A DNA stretch of 64,000 nucleotides from Blasia pusilla (taxonomy: Eukaryota > Marchantiophyta > Marchantiopsida > Blasiales), in contig CM114272.1 in NCBI GenBank assembly GCA_050084515.1, positions 55,242,001-55,306,000 of the forward strand, read 5' to 3'. The notes under the pieces were generated by a model that was not told the origin of the DNA, ran no database searches, and was given only the letters and a program-made list of their open reading frames with translations. Position numbers and translations under genes: made by a program. This document shows positions 21,784-31,591 of the stretch, piece by piece. Position 1 is the first letter of the stretch. Each line of letters begins with the position of its first letter.

Positions 21784-23944
21784 CATTATTCGTATTAATA
21801 TGACGAGACGATGATCTTAGACATCGCGGAGCGCTCGGGGCTCCACGTACTGCGGGCGGTCCCTTGGGCGGAGGCGGGAACAGAGAGTACGTGCGAATTC
21901 GAAGCGATCCATCCGTCCCTCTCTTGGAGGACGATGTCGAGGCGCAGAGCGGGCAGGAAGTCCGTCCGCGGAACGAACGGAACGAGGCGCGCCGGAGCCA
22001 GAAAGCCCAGAAGGGAGGGAAGGAGGGAGGGTCGCCTGAAGAGTCCGTGTCCGGGAAGACGCGGATTCGGGGTTGGGATCGGCATTCGCACCCGCGAGCG
22101 GTGGTGCTGTGGTGGTTGTTGAATGATCAATAAATTCGGGCTTTATTTAGGTTTGGTGGATGGTTGGGCGAGGGGCGATCCGAAGAGGAAGGATGCTGCT
22201 TGCGTGCGGAAACCATCGCAATTCGGACAAATCGCGCGTTTCTGAGACCCGATGCAGTCGGGTGGCTGCGGATTCGGATGGTGGGAAAGGCGCGGGATTC
22301 CCACTCACGAGCGCGTGCAGTAGTGCCTGTGGTTTCGCGGTGAGGATGCAGACCAAGAGCAGGAGAGTCTGATGTGTGCAATCAATCAATCGACCGGAGG
22401 GGGTGGCGGTAGTGCACCGGTTGCTCCAGCTCTTTTAGGACGGGGTGTAGTGCAAATCTTTTGTGGATGATGTGCGAGGCTGCAAGGAGTGAGTGGTTTC
22501 ATGCCGAAGGTTTCTGGTTTGTTCTCGGATCGAGTGGCGTAGTATTGAGTGCGGGGCGGTGTGGAAGATTTGGGAGTTGATGGAGTTCCAGTAGTGTGTG
22601 CGGTAGCTAAGAACGGAGGGGAGTTGCTCTGATTTTGGATCGCGCGAGTCGTTTGGTCGCGCGGAATTGAGGTGATTCCCTCATTGCAGCCATCGCTTTA
22701 GGATACTGATATCGAATGTTTATGAGGTGGCGGAAGGTGTCGTCTAATGTGAACTTCGTCCCCACTTAAGCTTTGTCTGTCTAGGATTTCCTGCGCCACA
22801 CTCGCGCTGCTCTACTGAGAGTCCTCGTGGCATTCGAAATCTACCAGCTTTGGAATATTCATCTTAGCTCGTCCGTCGGGGGCTTTCCCTCTGCGCTACA
22901 ATGGGCGGTTCGAGGCATTCGTAATAATCCAGTTTTGGAGATTTCATGTCGGAAGGCTAATTTCATTGTCTCTTCTCCCCCATGTAAGCCAGAATGCCCT
23001 TAGCAGGAAATTTTCCGCGTTCCACTCACACTCCTCCACCAGCGGAGGCTCGTGGCATTCGAAGTCTTCCAGCTTTGGAGATACTCGAATGCTCGAAGTG
23101 TACTGCATAATTCTCTTCTCCCCCACAATGCATTGCTTTATCTTTGTCAAGCTAGATGGAATCGCAGCGAACCGTATTTCGGAGCTGCTTAAATTGAAAC
23201 GAACTCGTCCGCGCACTCGGTACAAATCATTGCCACTCGTATGGTGCTCAGAGCAGCTGTGTGTGCTAGCCAGGAATAGACAGGTACGTGGAGCTCGAAA
23301 GAGCTTTGAGTCGTTCGGACTTCAGATAACTTCTCATCGTTTTGACTTGACGACCCCTTCATGTCGTGAGAAACATGAAGGGGCTTCGTATCACGAGGCC
23401 CGTGGAGTCAGGGGAAAGACGCTTCAGAGGTTTCTGCCGTTTGTGTTCGGCCTCTCAGAAATTGTACGCACAATTTTGTTTTCATCGGAGAATGCCTTCA
23501 TGAAGTCTCTATTCTGACCGTCGACAGTCCGCGAGCGGTTATGTCGGAGTCGTTGAATTTCTTGCTCGCAGTCTTTCAGCTGAACGGAATTTCAGTCGGC
23601 GTACTCAATTGTAGATTGGGATCGTACTGGTTTCGATGCTCTGTTGAGTGCTTTGGGGTTGGGGAAGTCGAAGTCGTATTTGTTGCGGCCCTCCTCCCGG
23701 GGATTACGCCAATTGATACATCATGGTTCTCCAGCCCGCCTTGCTCTGAAGAGGTCGTCGCTGTTTCAAGATGGGGTTTCCAAGTTGCTTTGTGTGTGCG
23801 AGACTTAAACTCCGTCGGCAGTAGTTCATTTGCAGAATTCGGAATCGATGCCCTGTCTCAGCGGGTGTAGAGTTTACTAGGAACTGACAAAGATCATCGA
23901 GTGCAGGTAGATCTCTTTGGATGAGAGAGTGGTGGGCTGAGAAG
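21784..23944 (+). other. GC-rich region upstream of the GDSL gene
   Basis: The composition changes sharply to GC-rich and CpG-rich, as expected for a promoter and leader. Open frames at 21811-22122, 22966-23517 and 23541-23870 resemble no family. An acceptor-like TGCAG at 23902-23906, just before the GDSL start, suggests a spliced 5' leader. A three-copy repeat lies at 22824-23086. Confidence 0.45.
22824..23086 (+). repeat. Three copies of a 37-bp motif upstream of the GDSL gene
   Basis: Copies at about 22824-22860, 22908-22945 and 23048-23086 share CTCGTGGCATTCGAA, then TCCAGCTTTGGAGAT. Two are followed by TCTCTTCTCCCCCA (near 22970 and 23107). Spacing is irregular, 84 and 140 bases. Confidence 0.85.
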
Positions 23945-26905
23945 ATGGCTCTGCTCCTGTTCCACTCAGTGGCGGTGCTTGTTCTTGCGACACGGTCGAG
24001 AGCGCAGGTTGCTCCACCACTTATAGTCTTCGGGGATTCCACAGTTGATACCGGGAACAACAATTACATCAACACAACTCTCGATTTTCTGTCCAACTTC
24101 AGTCCCTATGGCCAGGACCATTTTGGCAAGCCCACTGGTCGTTTCACTAATGGACGAGTCTACGTAGATTATCTATGTAAGGACGTCTGACCAGTTCGAT
24201 GCCCGACTTCGATCATTTTCTTCGGAGGTTCCATCTGTCGAGGAGAAAGTTGGGTGCGGATTCTAAAGTTGGTGTCCTTTCCCTCTTCGCGCAGGTGATT
24301 GGGCTGGTCGTCCTCACGTTCCACCTTATCTGGAGCCCGATGCGGATCACTCCAAAGGTGCGAACTTTGGTTCAGGTGGATCTGGTGTGTTTGATGAAAC
24401 GAATGAAGGACTGGTAAGCTCCTTTACTCCGAGACGGTTTCTTTGGGTCGTGAGGCTAGGACATCAACCATCTCTCAGATAGTGGCATGTGTGCCGACTA
24501 TTTCAATTGTATTTCGCGGAGGCTGAGGCTGGTGCCCCTTTTTCATTCACTTGCTGCGTTCGTAAGGAATTCTTCTAGTTCAGGCTACTTTTGCCACCGT
24601 CTGTCGTTGTGTCCCCCAGTTTGTGGAGAGAAATATCGTCTCTGGCGCACACCCTTTTGCCTTGGAATGCTGAGGCAGTACTCTTATCCCTTAGAATTCT
24701 ACTGCTGGTTCTTCGTCTTGCGAACTGTTGGCTGGATAGCAGAACAACTGTCAGTTGTTAGCTGGGCGGGATAGCTGCCGAGAGCTGATCTACTTGCGAT
24801 CCATTTTAGATCTTGGAAGATACTCGAAGTGTTGTACTCATTGCCATGATATTGCTGCTGGTGTTTTCCGCACGCTGTGGAATTCTTCCTGGTCTTCAGG
24901 TCATATCGCTGAAGTCTCAACTCAAATACTTCACCGAGTTTCAGGAAGGACTGTCTGAGAAATGGGGAAGGCAACAGGCAAACAAGTTTTTCACAGATGC
25001 AATATACCTTATCAGCATTGGAAATAATGATTACATGGTGGGCTATTTTGGCGAAGCCAAGTTGCACGAGAAGTATGCGCCTCAAGACTTCATTGCATTG
25101 GTTATCTCAGAAATCATCAAGGCTTGTGAGGTAATTCGTCTCTCATGACCACTATGGTTGCGTCCTTGTCACATGCGGAAGTTGGATAAGCGGTGGTTTT
25201 TCCTTTACCTCTGAATTTCAACATGCATAGTTTTTCTGTCCTGTGTTGTAGCAATTCATTTGAGGGTTTGGTCAAATAGTTTTGTGAGTAATCTGAAGGG
25301 CTTACACAAAACTTCTCTGCTGTAGCATGATAGCTCTCATGTCTCTAAGTTTTGATAGAAGCTGAGTGTGGATGATGTTTGCAGTGCAGTGATCTCCTAA
25401 CTTGAAAGAACCCGTAAGAATATGTTTAAGATTCTTGCTCACCCGGGGTGGATATCATGGGTTCGGATCACTTACAGTATAGTGCCGAAAGGCTATTGAA
25501 CCTTGAAAACATGAAGTGTGTTGTGGGTGACACACCCATGTGAGGATTTTATGGTAGGAACGCTTGTCGTTGGACGGTGCAGCAGCTGTCCAAGAGGTCA
25601 TGTCTCTGCGCGTTTATTGTGCATTGTGACGAATATGTTAACGTGGTTTGGCCCTGACCCGGTGTGGGCTGTTTGCCTTCGCTGTGTGAACCAGTTTCTC
25701 CACTCCAAGGGTGCTCGCAAGTTCGTTGTAGTCGGTGTTGGACCTCTTGGATGTATTCCTGCAGTGAGGCAATTTCATCCCACGAAGGATTGTTTTAAAC
25801 CAGCTTCTGATCTTGCTGTGGCACACAACATGGCCCTCGGATTTGCGTTGAAGGAGTGGGAATCGAACCATCCAGATGTGACTCTCGTGGAAGCACAGTA
25901 TTTGGACTACATAATGGAACGCTCCAATGACCCAACATCATTCGGTAAAATTGCCACCCGTCTTTCCGTCAAGATTGTCGCTGAAATAGTTTATATCAAT
26001 TTCAGGAGGGACTCACTCTCTCTGGCTAGTCCCATGTGAAAACCTTCAATTTTGTGCACGGTACGCCTTCCCATCTAGGACCTACGGTATCACTCGGAGG
26101 TCATAGTAGTAGAGGTTACTGTTAGAGCTTTTAGAAACGATCCGCTTATACTTACCTTTCAATTCCTTTCCTCTTGGCTGCTTCACACACCCTTCTTGCT
26201 TCCTAGCTGTGTAGAGACCCAGCAGAAACATGTTGCCAACCGAAAAACCACAGGCCAGAAGACTCTAGGCCTCGACTTCGTACACTGTTAAAACTGGTGA
26301 AGAGGAAAGGGTGCATCGAATACGTTTGCGCTTGGAAACCAGGAGATTTGATTTGAGGGTTTATCAAAGATGAAAGCAGATGTTTGGACGATGATGCGAA
26401 TCTGTGGAATCTCATCCCGCATCTGCAGGGCCGTCTCCTTTTGTGAGAATGTGTGCTTTGTAAAGGATCCCAGTCTGATGAATCGCCCACAGTTGAAGAT
26501 TGGGTCTATGGTATCAAGGGAAGGTGGAGTCTTATATGCTACCTTGGTTTGACGACTTAACTATGGAGTCTGGACTTGTGTACAGGACTTACGGATGGAG
26601 TATCAGCATGTTGTGGTACTACTGCACCATGTGGAAGAACAGATCCAACCACAGGAGAGACGTACGTTCTGTGTGACAATCCTGCCAACTATGTCTACTG
26701 GGACGCGTACCATGCCTCCGAAAAGATGCACGAAGGGTTCGCAAAAGAACTCTGGGAAGGCACGAAGCCTCACATAACGCCCATGAACTTCCGTCAATTG
26801 TATGAGCTCTCGTCATCTCCAGATTGCAGCGAGGAGGAGTTCGGAGCTTATGGTAGCGCCTCGCTTGATCCACTCAAACAGCAACTAGAACATTCAGTCG
26901 TCTAA
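23945..26905 (+). CDS. GDSL esterase/lipase, five exons
   Basis: Predicted secreted ester hydrolase of the plant GDSL/SGNH family. Exons: 23945-24176, 24295-24413, 24900-25130, 25695-25944 and 26586-26905. All introns are GT-AG with matching phases, giving 383 residues. I chose the ATG at 23945 because it starts directly with a hydrophobic signal peptide ending near residue 20 (SRAQV). The in-frame ATG at 23921 adds eight residues. Block I is VFGDSTVDTGNNNY with the nucleophile Ser32, so the name-giving motif is GDST here. Block II is GANFGSGGSG, block III SIGNNDY (Asn160), and block V WDAYH (Asp317, His320). The motif GARKFVVVGVGPLGCIP is typical of plant members. A tail of about 45 residues after the usual end is longer than in many relatives. 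The substrate cannot be told from sequence. Confidence 0.93.
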
Positions 26906-27147
26906 TCCGAGTCAGGCGAACGCGTGTACCGGCATTATTTATTCAGTTTTGCAAGGCTCTTAGTATAGATAAGTTTTCTCTGCTTAAACATATGTTTTCA
27001 CATTTTATGCCATGCCCAGTAGGATGGGAGGTGCAGGATTTGCCTCCACTTCCATTACTGTACAGAGCCTCGCATGTGTATACAGATAATGAGGAAATAC
27101 ACAAGACCCGAAGATGAGAACGAGCAAAGAAATGGGAGCGAATCATT

Positions 27148-27411
27148 GGGACTATCAATGAACCGCAAAATTCCCACGGTTCTACGAGGTGTCTGAGGAC
27201 CCCAACCTTTCCTGCGGTTGAAGGAGGCTCCTGAAGAGAACCCAAAAGCGATGTACTGATCAGTTTTCTCCTCAATTTTGGGACTGTCAAATGAACCTCA
27301 AAATTCCCACTCCTCTCCTAGGTCCGTGGAATCCAATCTATCTTGCGTTTGGGGGAAGTTTCTCAAGGAGACCTCGAAAGTGGTGTACTCCTCGGTTTTG
27401 TCCTCGGTTTC
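27148..27411. repeat. 132-bp tandem repeat, two copies
   Basis: Units start with GGGACTATCAATGAACC at 27148 and GGGACTGTCAAATGAACC at 27280. Both contain AAAATTCCCAC, TGCGGTTGAAGG/TGCGTTTGGGGG and GATGTACT/GGTGTACT, then a CGGTTTT/AGTTTT end. The copies are clearly diverged. Confidence 0.8.
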
Positions 27412-28920
27412 GAGGCCTGGGTACCTCGGTTTTGTCATGATTTAGAGTCACGATCCATTAGAAGGTATCGCATTTTACGTAAGATTCCTCAGAGCTGCAT
27501 TGCCTCGAGTTTGGTTCACTTGCTAGGTCTTGTTTCCCCGGGCGAATCCCCACATGGTTTCCATAAAGGTTTAATCTACCCAGACAGGTCGCCCCGTCCC
27601 ACGAAACCGAGGTCAGGTCCTCATACTAAGCAGGCATCACCGATGCCCGGGCCTAGCCCCTGCCACCCAGCGGCAATCGGTGATCCCCGGATTCCGAGAG
27701 TGTTCCTAATGCAGCTGGGAACAGTGTGACTGTCGAAATTCGTCGTCGGACGATGTGAGCCGACGCTTGCCGCGCTGTTCTCCCGGCCATTCACACTGAC
27801 AGCTTTGGTGTGTAAGAATGGTATACCACTTTCCCAATTGGGAACTGTTGCACCGAAACGAGGCGATTCTCCAATGTGTGGCTACTACACAATCTGTTCG
27901 GGAAGGTCCTGGCCTCCCCCGTCTTTTCTCCAACAGTTTGTTCTCTCCGGGAATCCGAACGTCCCACTCCGAAAGTATCCCAACATGCAAGAACACAGCG
28001 AATAGCAGATCCATACCGAAGCTTCCTGAAGTTCATAGTGCGCTTTAGTGCGGTGCGCGGGGCGATTTCGTCCTTTGCGCTTGGAATCTAAACGAGAAGC
28101 GAGAATATCGTTCTCGTCCACCTGTACGAGCTCCTTGGGAACGAAAATGTCATTAGAAACTTGGTAAGCTTCCAGGCAAATGGCGAAAACCGCAAAGATC
28201 ACCAACCTATTTACTGCAAGGCCCTCTCCGATGCGGCTCTGGTGCCTGCTCATGACTATATCGTCCCTGGGCGTCAGCTAGCGTCGGTACTGACAACGTG
28301 AAACATGAAATCCAACGACCTACTCCATGAGCTTTTGCTCTAGCCAGAAATCAAGACGCCAGAGTTTGGTGAGCATCCCAGGAAATGGCAATCAGATCGG
28401 TTTACAATCTTCAAGACTCATTTGTTGCCGGTCTAGCACGAGCTCATGGCACGGCGATCTCATCCTTGACTGTCGGCTTGCGCCATGGATCAAAACTCGA
28501 GGGCAGGAAGGTCGACCACATGGCTAAAACTTGAATCTTTTGCATATCCCCAAAAGTGCAGTTTGATACATTATGTGAATAACTATTCATCGATGCTGTT
28601 AATAGTTGGTGACATCTCGGCGACCAAGTTTTGGTGGACGATTGACCACCACCACCTTCTTTGGATATGCAAATGCTCGTGCATGTTGTAATGTTAGTGA
28701 GAGTTGATAGTTTGTAATTGCAAAAGAGAAGGTGATTTTGAGAAGGTGCAAGTATTTGATTCTAAAGGGAATGATGAACACATGAAAGTATCCAAATACT
28801 CTAAGTGCTATAAACTTCTAGTGTAAAAAGAGTAAATTAATGGTCAGAGGATTCACTCTTACCTCTATTCTTCTCATTACATTGCCCGCACAACTTTTAG
28901 TACGTGCGGTCTTGTACATC
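27412..28920. other. Unassigned moderately GC-rich DNA
   Basis: Several open frames on both strands overlap one another (for example 27343-27729 and 27885-28253), but none resembles a known family and none has a clear exon structure. It may be downstream regulatory or decayed sequence of the GDSL island. Confidence 0.4.
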
Positions 28921-28922
28921 AA

Positions 28923-29070
28923 CAACCACCATATGAGCCAATAGACGATCAACTACCACCACATCAGCCAATAGACGAAAGCCGCCTCGAGATGAAATAA
29001 GGTGAACTTGTTGATAAGAGATTGCTTTTGTAGAGAAAGGTAAGGTGAACTTGTTGATAAGAGATTGCTT
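28923..29070. repeat. Two sets of short direct repeats
   Basis: The word GCCAATAGACGA with its flank is doubled at 28923-28948 and 28951-28978. A 29-bp segment beginning AAGGTGAACTTGTTG is doubled at 28999-29027 and 29042-29070, 43 bases apart and identical. Confidence 0.9.
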
Positions 29071-29330
29071 ATGTAGTTGCTCTTGCGCAATGGTGTATCT
29101 TGCAGCACAATTCACTCATGCTATTTTCTTTGCGAACACATCATGGGTGGCTAAGGTTCTTGCTTCGGTATGCCATATATGTCTCTTCTTACAATTGCTT
29201 AGTCACTAGCATTTGTATGTACCTCAAACTATTTGTTAAACTCTAGTAGTTCAATTAGGCCTCCTAGGATAAGGCGTCTTTGACGCGGTTAAATGCTACA
29301 TCTACTTATCGGATCCTGGTGGTGTTGGCA

Positions 29331-29378
29331 AATTCTATCAAAAGTCTCACAAAAGTTTATGAGACTTTTGATAGAATT
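29331..29378. repeat. Perfect 19-bp inverted repeat with 10-base loop
   Basis: Arms at 29331-29349 and 29360-29378 are exact reverse complements (AATTCTATCAAAAGTCTCA), and the spacer is CAAAAGTTTA. The hairpin lies at the edge of the gypsy relic, which is otherwise heavily decayed. Confidence 0.97.
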
Positions 29379-29439
29379 GGACTGATCCAATGAACCTTCT
29401 CATCCCCATTACTATTGAGGGAGGTCTCCACTCAACAAT

Positions 29440-29890
29440 AGATTAGACTGATCTTCCCTAATCGCATGACCCAAGAACTTGATCTTGCTAAAGCTGAATT
29501 CACTCTTCTCCATGTTGCCATATAACTTGTTCTCGCTAAGTGTTGACAAAATTGCTTCAAAATGCTATGAGTGCTCCTCTAGGGACTTCAAATAGATCAA
29601 AATGTTATCGATATAGAGGATGACATACTTATCCATCTCCCAATGTAAGATTAAGTTAATCAATGTGGTGAATGTCGAAGATGTATTACAAGAATTGAAG
29701 GGCATCACTACAAACTCAAAGGAAGTGCATCTTGTCCTCTGCACGGTCTTCTCCACATTGACCTTTGCTATCCTAACATGATAGTAGTGTGACTTCGAGT
29801 CAATCATATTGAAGTGTCTTTTCCATGTCATAAATGGTAAATTAAGGTATTTTCTTTAGAGGACTCAAGCCCAATGTTGGAAATGCCCTC
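29440..29890 (-). pseudogene. Ty3/gypsy reverse transcriptase relic
   Basis: The minus-strand frame at 29565-29831 matches the central reverse transcriptase domain of plant gypsy elements: YYHVRIAKVNVEKT, SFEFVVMPF, then YVILYIDNILIY and KSLEEHS. The catalytic YIDD box reads YIDN here, so one metal-binding aspartate is lost. Immediately downstream, ENKLYGNMEKSEF and KIKFLGH follow in another frame, as expected for the same domain. Upstream to about 30280 there may be more of the polyprotein, but I cannot confirm it. Confidence 0.8.
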
Positions 29891-31090
29891 TTCCAAATGC
29901 TTGAGCTTCTTGAAAACTATTAGGGAAATGAGTGTGGAAAGAAAATCGATGGCTCTTAGTACCTAGTGGAGTTTGAAGTGATCTAAATTTCTTTAATGCA
30001 TTTTTGTAGGATTTCAAGTTCCAAATCACTTTCCATAGATTGCTTCCTTGGATTTAGATTATGTCTTAGATTTTTTGTAATGCAAGGATTTTGATAAGAA
30101 AATCGAGGATGAAGACTATATGTATATCTGAGAAGATCCTAATTATATTGGGGCTACATGAGGTCCTTCTTAATTGCCTTGTTTCTCTTAACACAAGGAA
30201 GAATGTTATCATCAGACTTGGATGTATCGATTTTCTCTTTAGGCCAGAATAGGGAACATTCCACTTTAGACTTATGGACATGTAAGAGTGAAATTCTTTA
30301 GGCCAAATGGATTTAAAAAACTTTTGTCAACTTTAGGTCCCTTTCTATTTATTTTTAATAGGCACTGATATAATTTAATTTTACAATTACATTCTCCGTA
30401 TTGGACTACGAAATCAAATTCAGGGCTTATTATTAAAAAACAAAAAATTCCAAAATGGGGTCTTAATATTAAAGAAACAATACGACCACTTTGGGAGGGG
30501 CAAATTCTTTGTTCCGTCGCGAGCACACTGCTGCATACGTGTCATTTATCGGCATTCACTCTGCCACGAAGCTAAAATGGGGAGTGAAGGAGAGAGGACA
30601 ATTCACGTCATCTCTCGCCGGAAGTTGTGATTCATTCAAACTTCCTCCCGTTTCAGTTCGTGACGGACCGCAGACCTCCGTCACGTGGGCCCGAGGCTGC
30701 ACTGTCTTTCCGGGTCTTGTTTGTCTCTTTCCCGTTTTCTTTTCAGGTCCGGTTCCCAAACCTGTCTAAACCTGGGTTCTTAACGTAACGCCTACTACTA
30801 CCTGTAGAGAGGTGATAGTGAGACAGAAAGGGACGTGCACCCTCTAACCGAAGCTTCGCGTCAGTCGCCACCTCTCCTAACAGCTAATCTAAATGATCGA
30901 CGCCGTCCGTTCAATTATTTTCCACCTATTCATTTTCTGTTCTAGTTGTGACCTTCAGGTTTTGATTCTTTGAGTCCCCCTGGGGCTCTTTTATACTTCC
31001 TATGCACTCGTTTTTATCGAAATGCATCTTTATTCATTAGGGTGTAGAGGGACCCGCGCTGCGCTGTACTAGAGGCATCATTGTTAAGTG
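29891..31090. other. Intergenic DNA, partly gypsy remnant
   Basis: The part up to about 30280 may be the upstream piece of the gypsy polyprotein. From 30490 to 31000 the composition is GC-richer but no family is recognisable. The plus-strand frame 30491-30769 is open on the opposite strand too and is rejected as a gene. Confidence 0.4.
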
Positions 31091-31092
31091 CA

Positions 31093-31274
31093 TTAGTAAG
31101 TTTTTGTTCGTGCGATGCATTACATATTTTATTTCCGGAAATAATATTTTATGAATTATAAAAAAATTCCATCTTTCTTGTATTTTTTTGTCCTTTTTAG
31201 GATTAAATTATATTCAACGTGTGTCCATCAATTTCATCTCACTTGGTGTATCGGCACGGGAAAAAACTTACTAG
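31093..31274. mobile_element. Two Helitron-like 3' ends facing outward
   Basis: The right border on the plus strand ends CGGCACGGG, AAAAAACTTA, CTAG and is followed by T. The left border on the minus strand ends CGCACGAACAAAAACTTACTAA and is followed by T. Both fit the Helitron 3' rule of a GC-rich hairpin about ten bases before CTRR, inserted before T. The two ends lie 182 bases apart in opposite orientation. The hairpins are imperfect. Confidence 0.55.
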
Positions 31275-31564
31275 TCCCCTTTGGTTGCATTCCCCTCTTA
31301 ATGGTGGAAAATGTGTGAGGTTTAGGTAATGTGATATACATGAAATACCTCTTCCCCCCACCCCCAACAATTCATACCCGGGTCTTAGCACATATTCTAT
31401 TATTATTGTAGAGTGATTTTTGGATTTGTAAACACCTTTATGTTTGACATTTGGGCGATAAAAAATTATTCATATGTTGATAAAAATTTAAATTTTTTGG
31501 TGTGTATAACAACATTATTCCCTGTACGGGCACTAACAAAAGCTCTTCCAACAATTTTTTATTT

Positions 31565-31591
31565 CCCATGGATCGCACGGAACTTAACTAG
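31565..31591 (+). mobile_element. Third Helitron-like 3' end
   Basis: CCCATGGATCGCACGG, then AACTTAA, then CTAG at 31588-31591 followed by T. This is the same type of terminus as at 31274, with a weaker hairpin. No 5' end was identified. Confidence 0.5.

Noticed and set aside
21336-21803. A 155-codon plus-strand frame upstream of the GDSL gene
   Set aside because: Its length comes from the 114-bp repeat. The opposite strand is equally open and no family matches.
30491-30769. A 92-codon plus-strand frame in a GC-rich patch
   Set aside because: The opposite strand is also open and there is no family resemblance or splice context.
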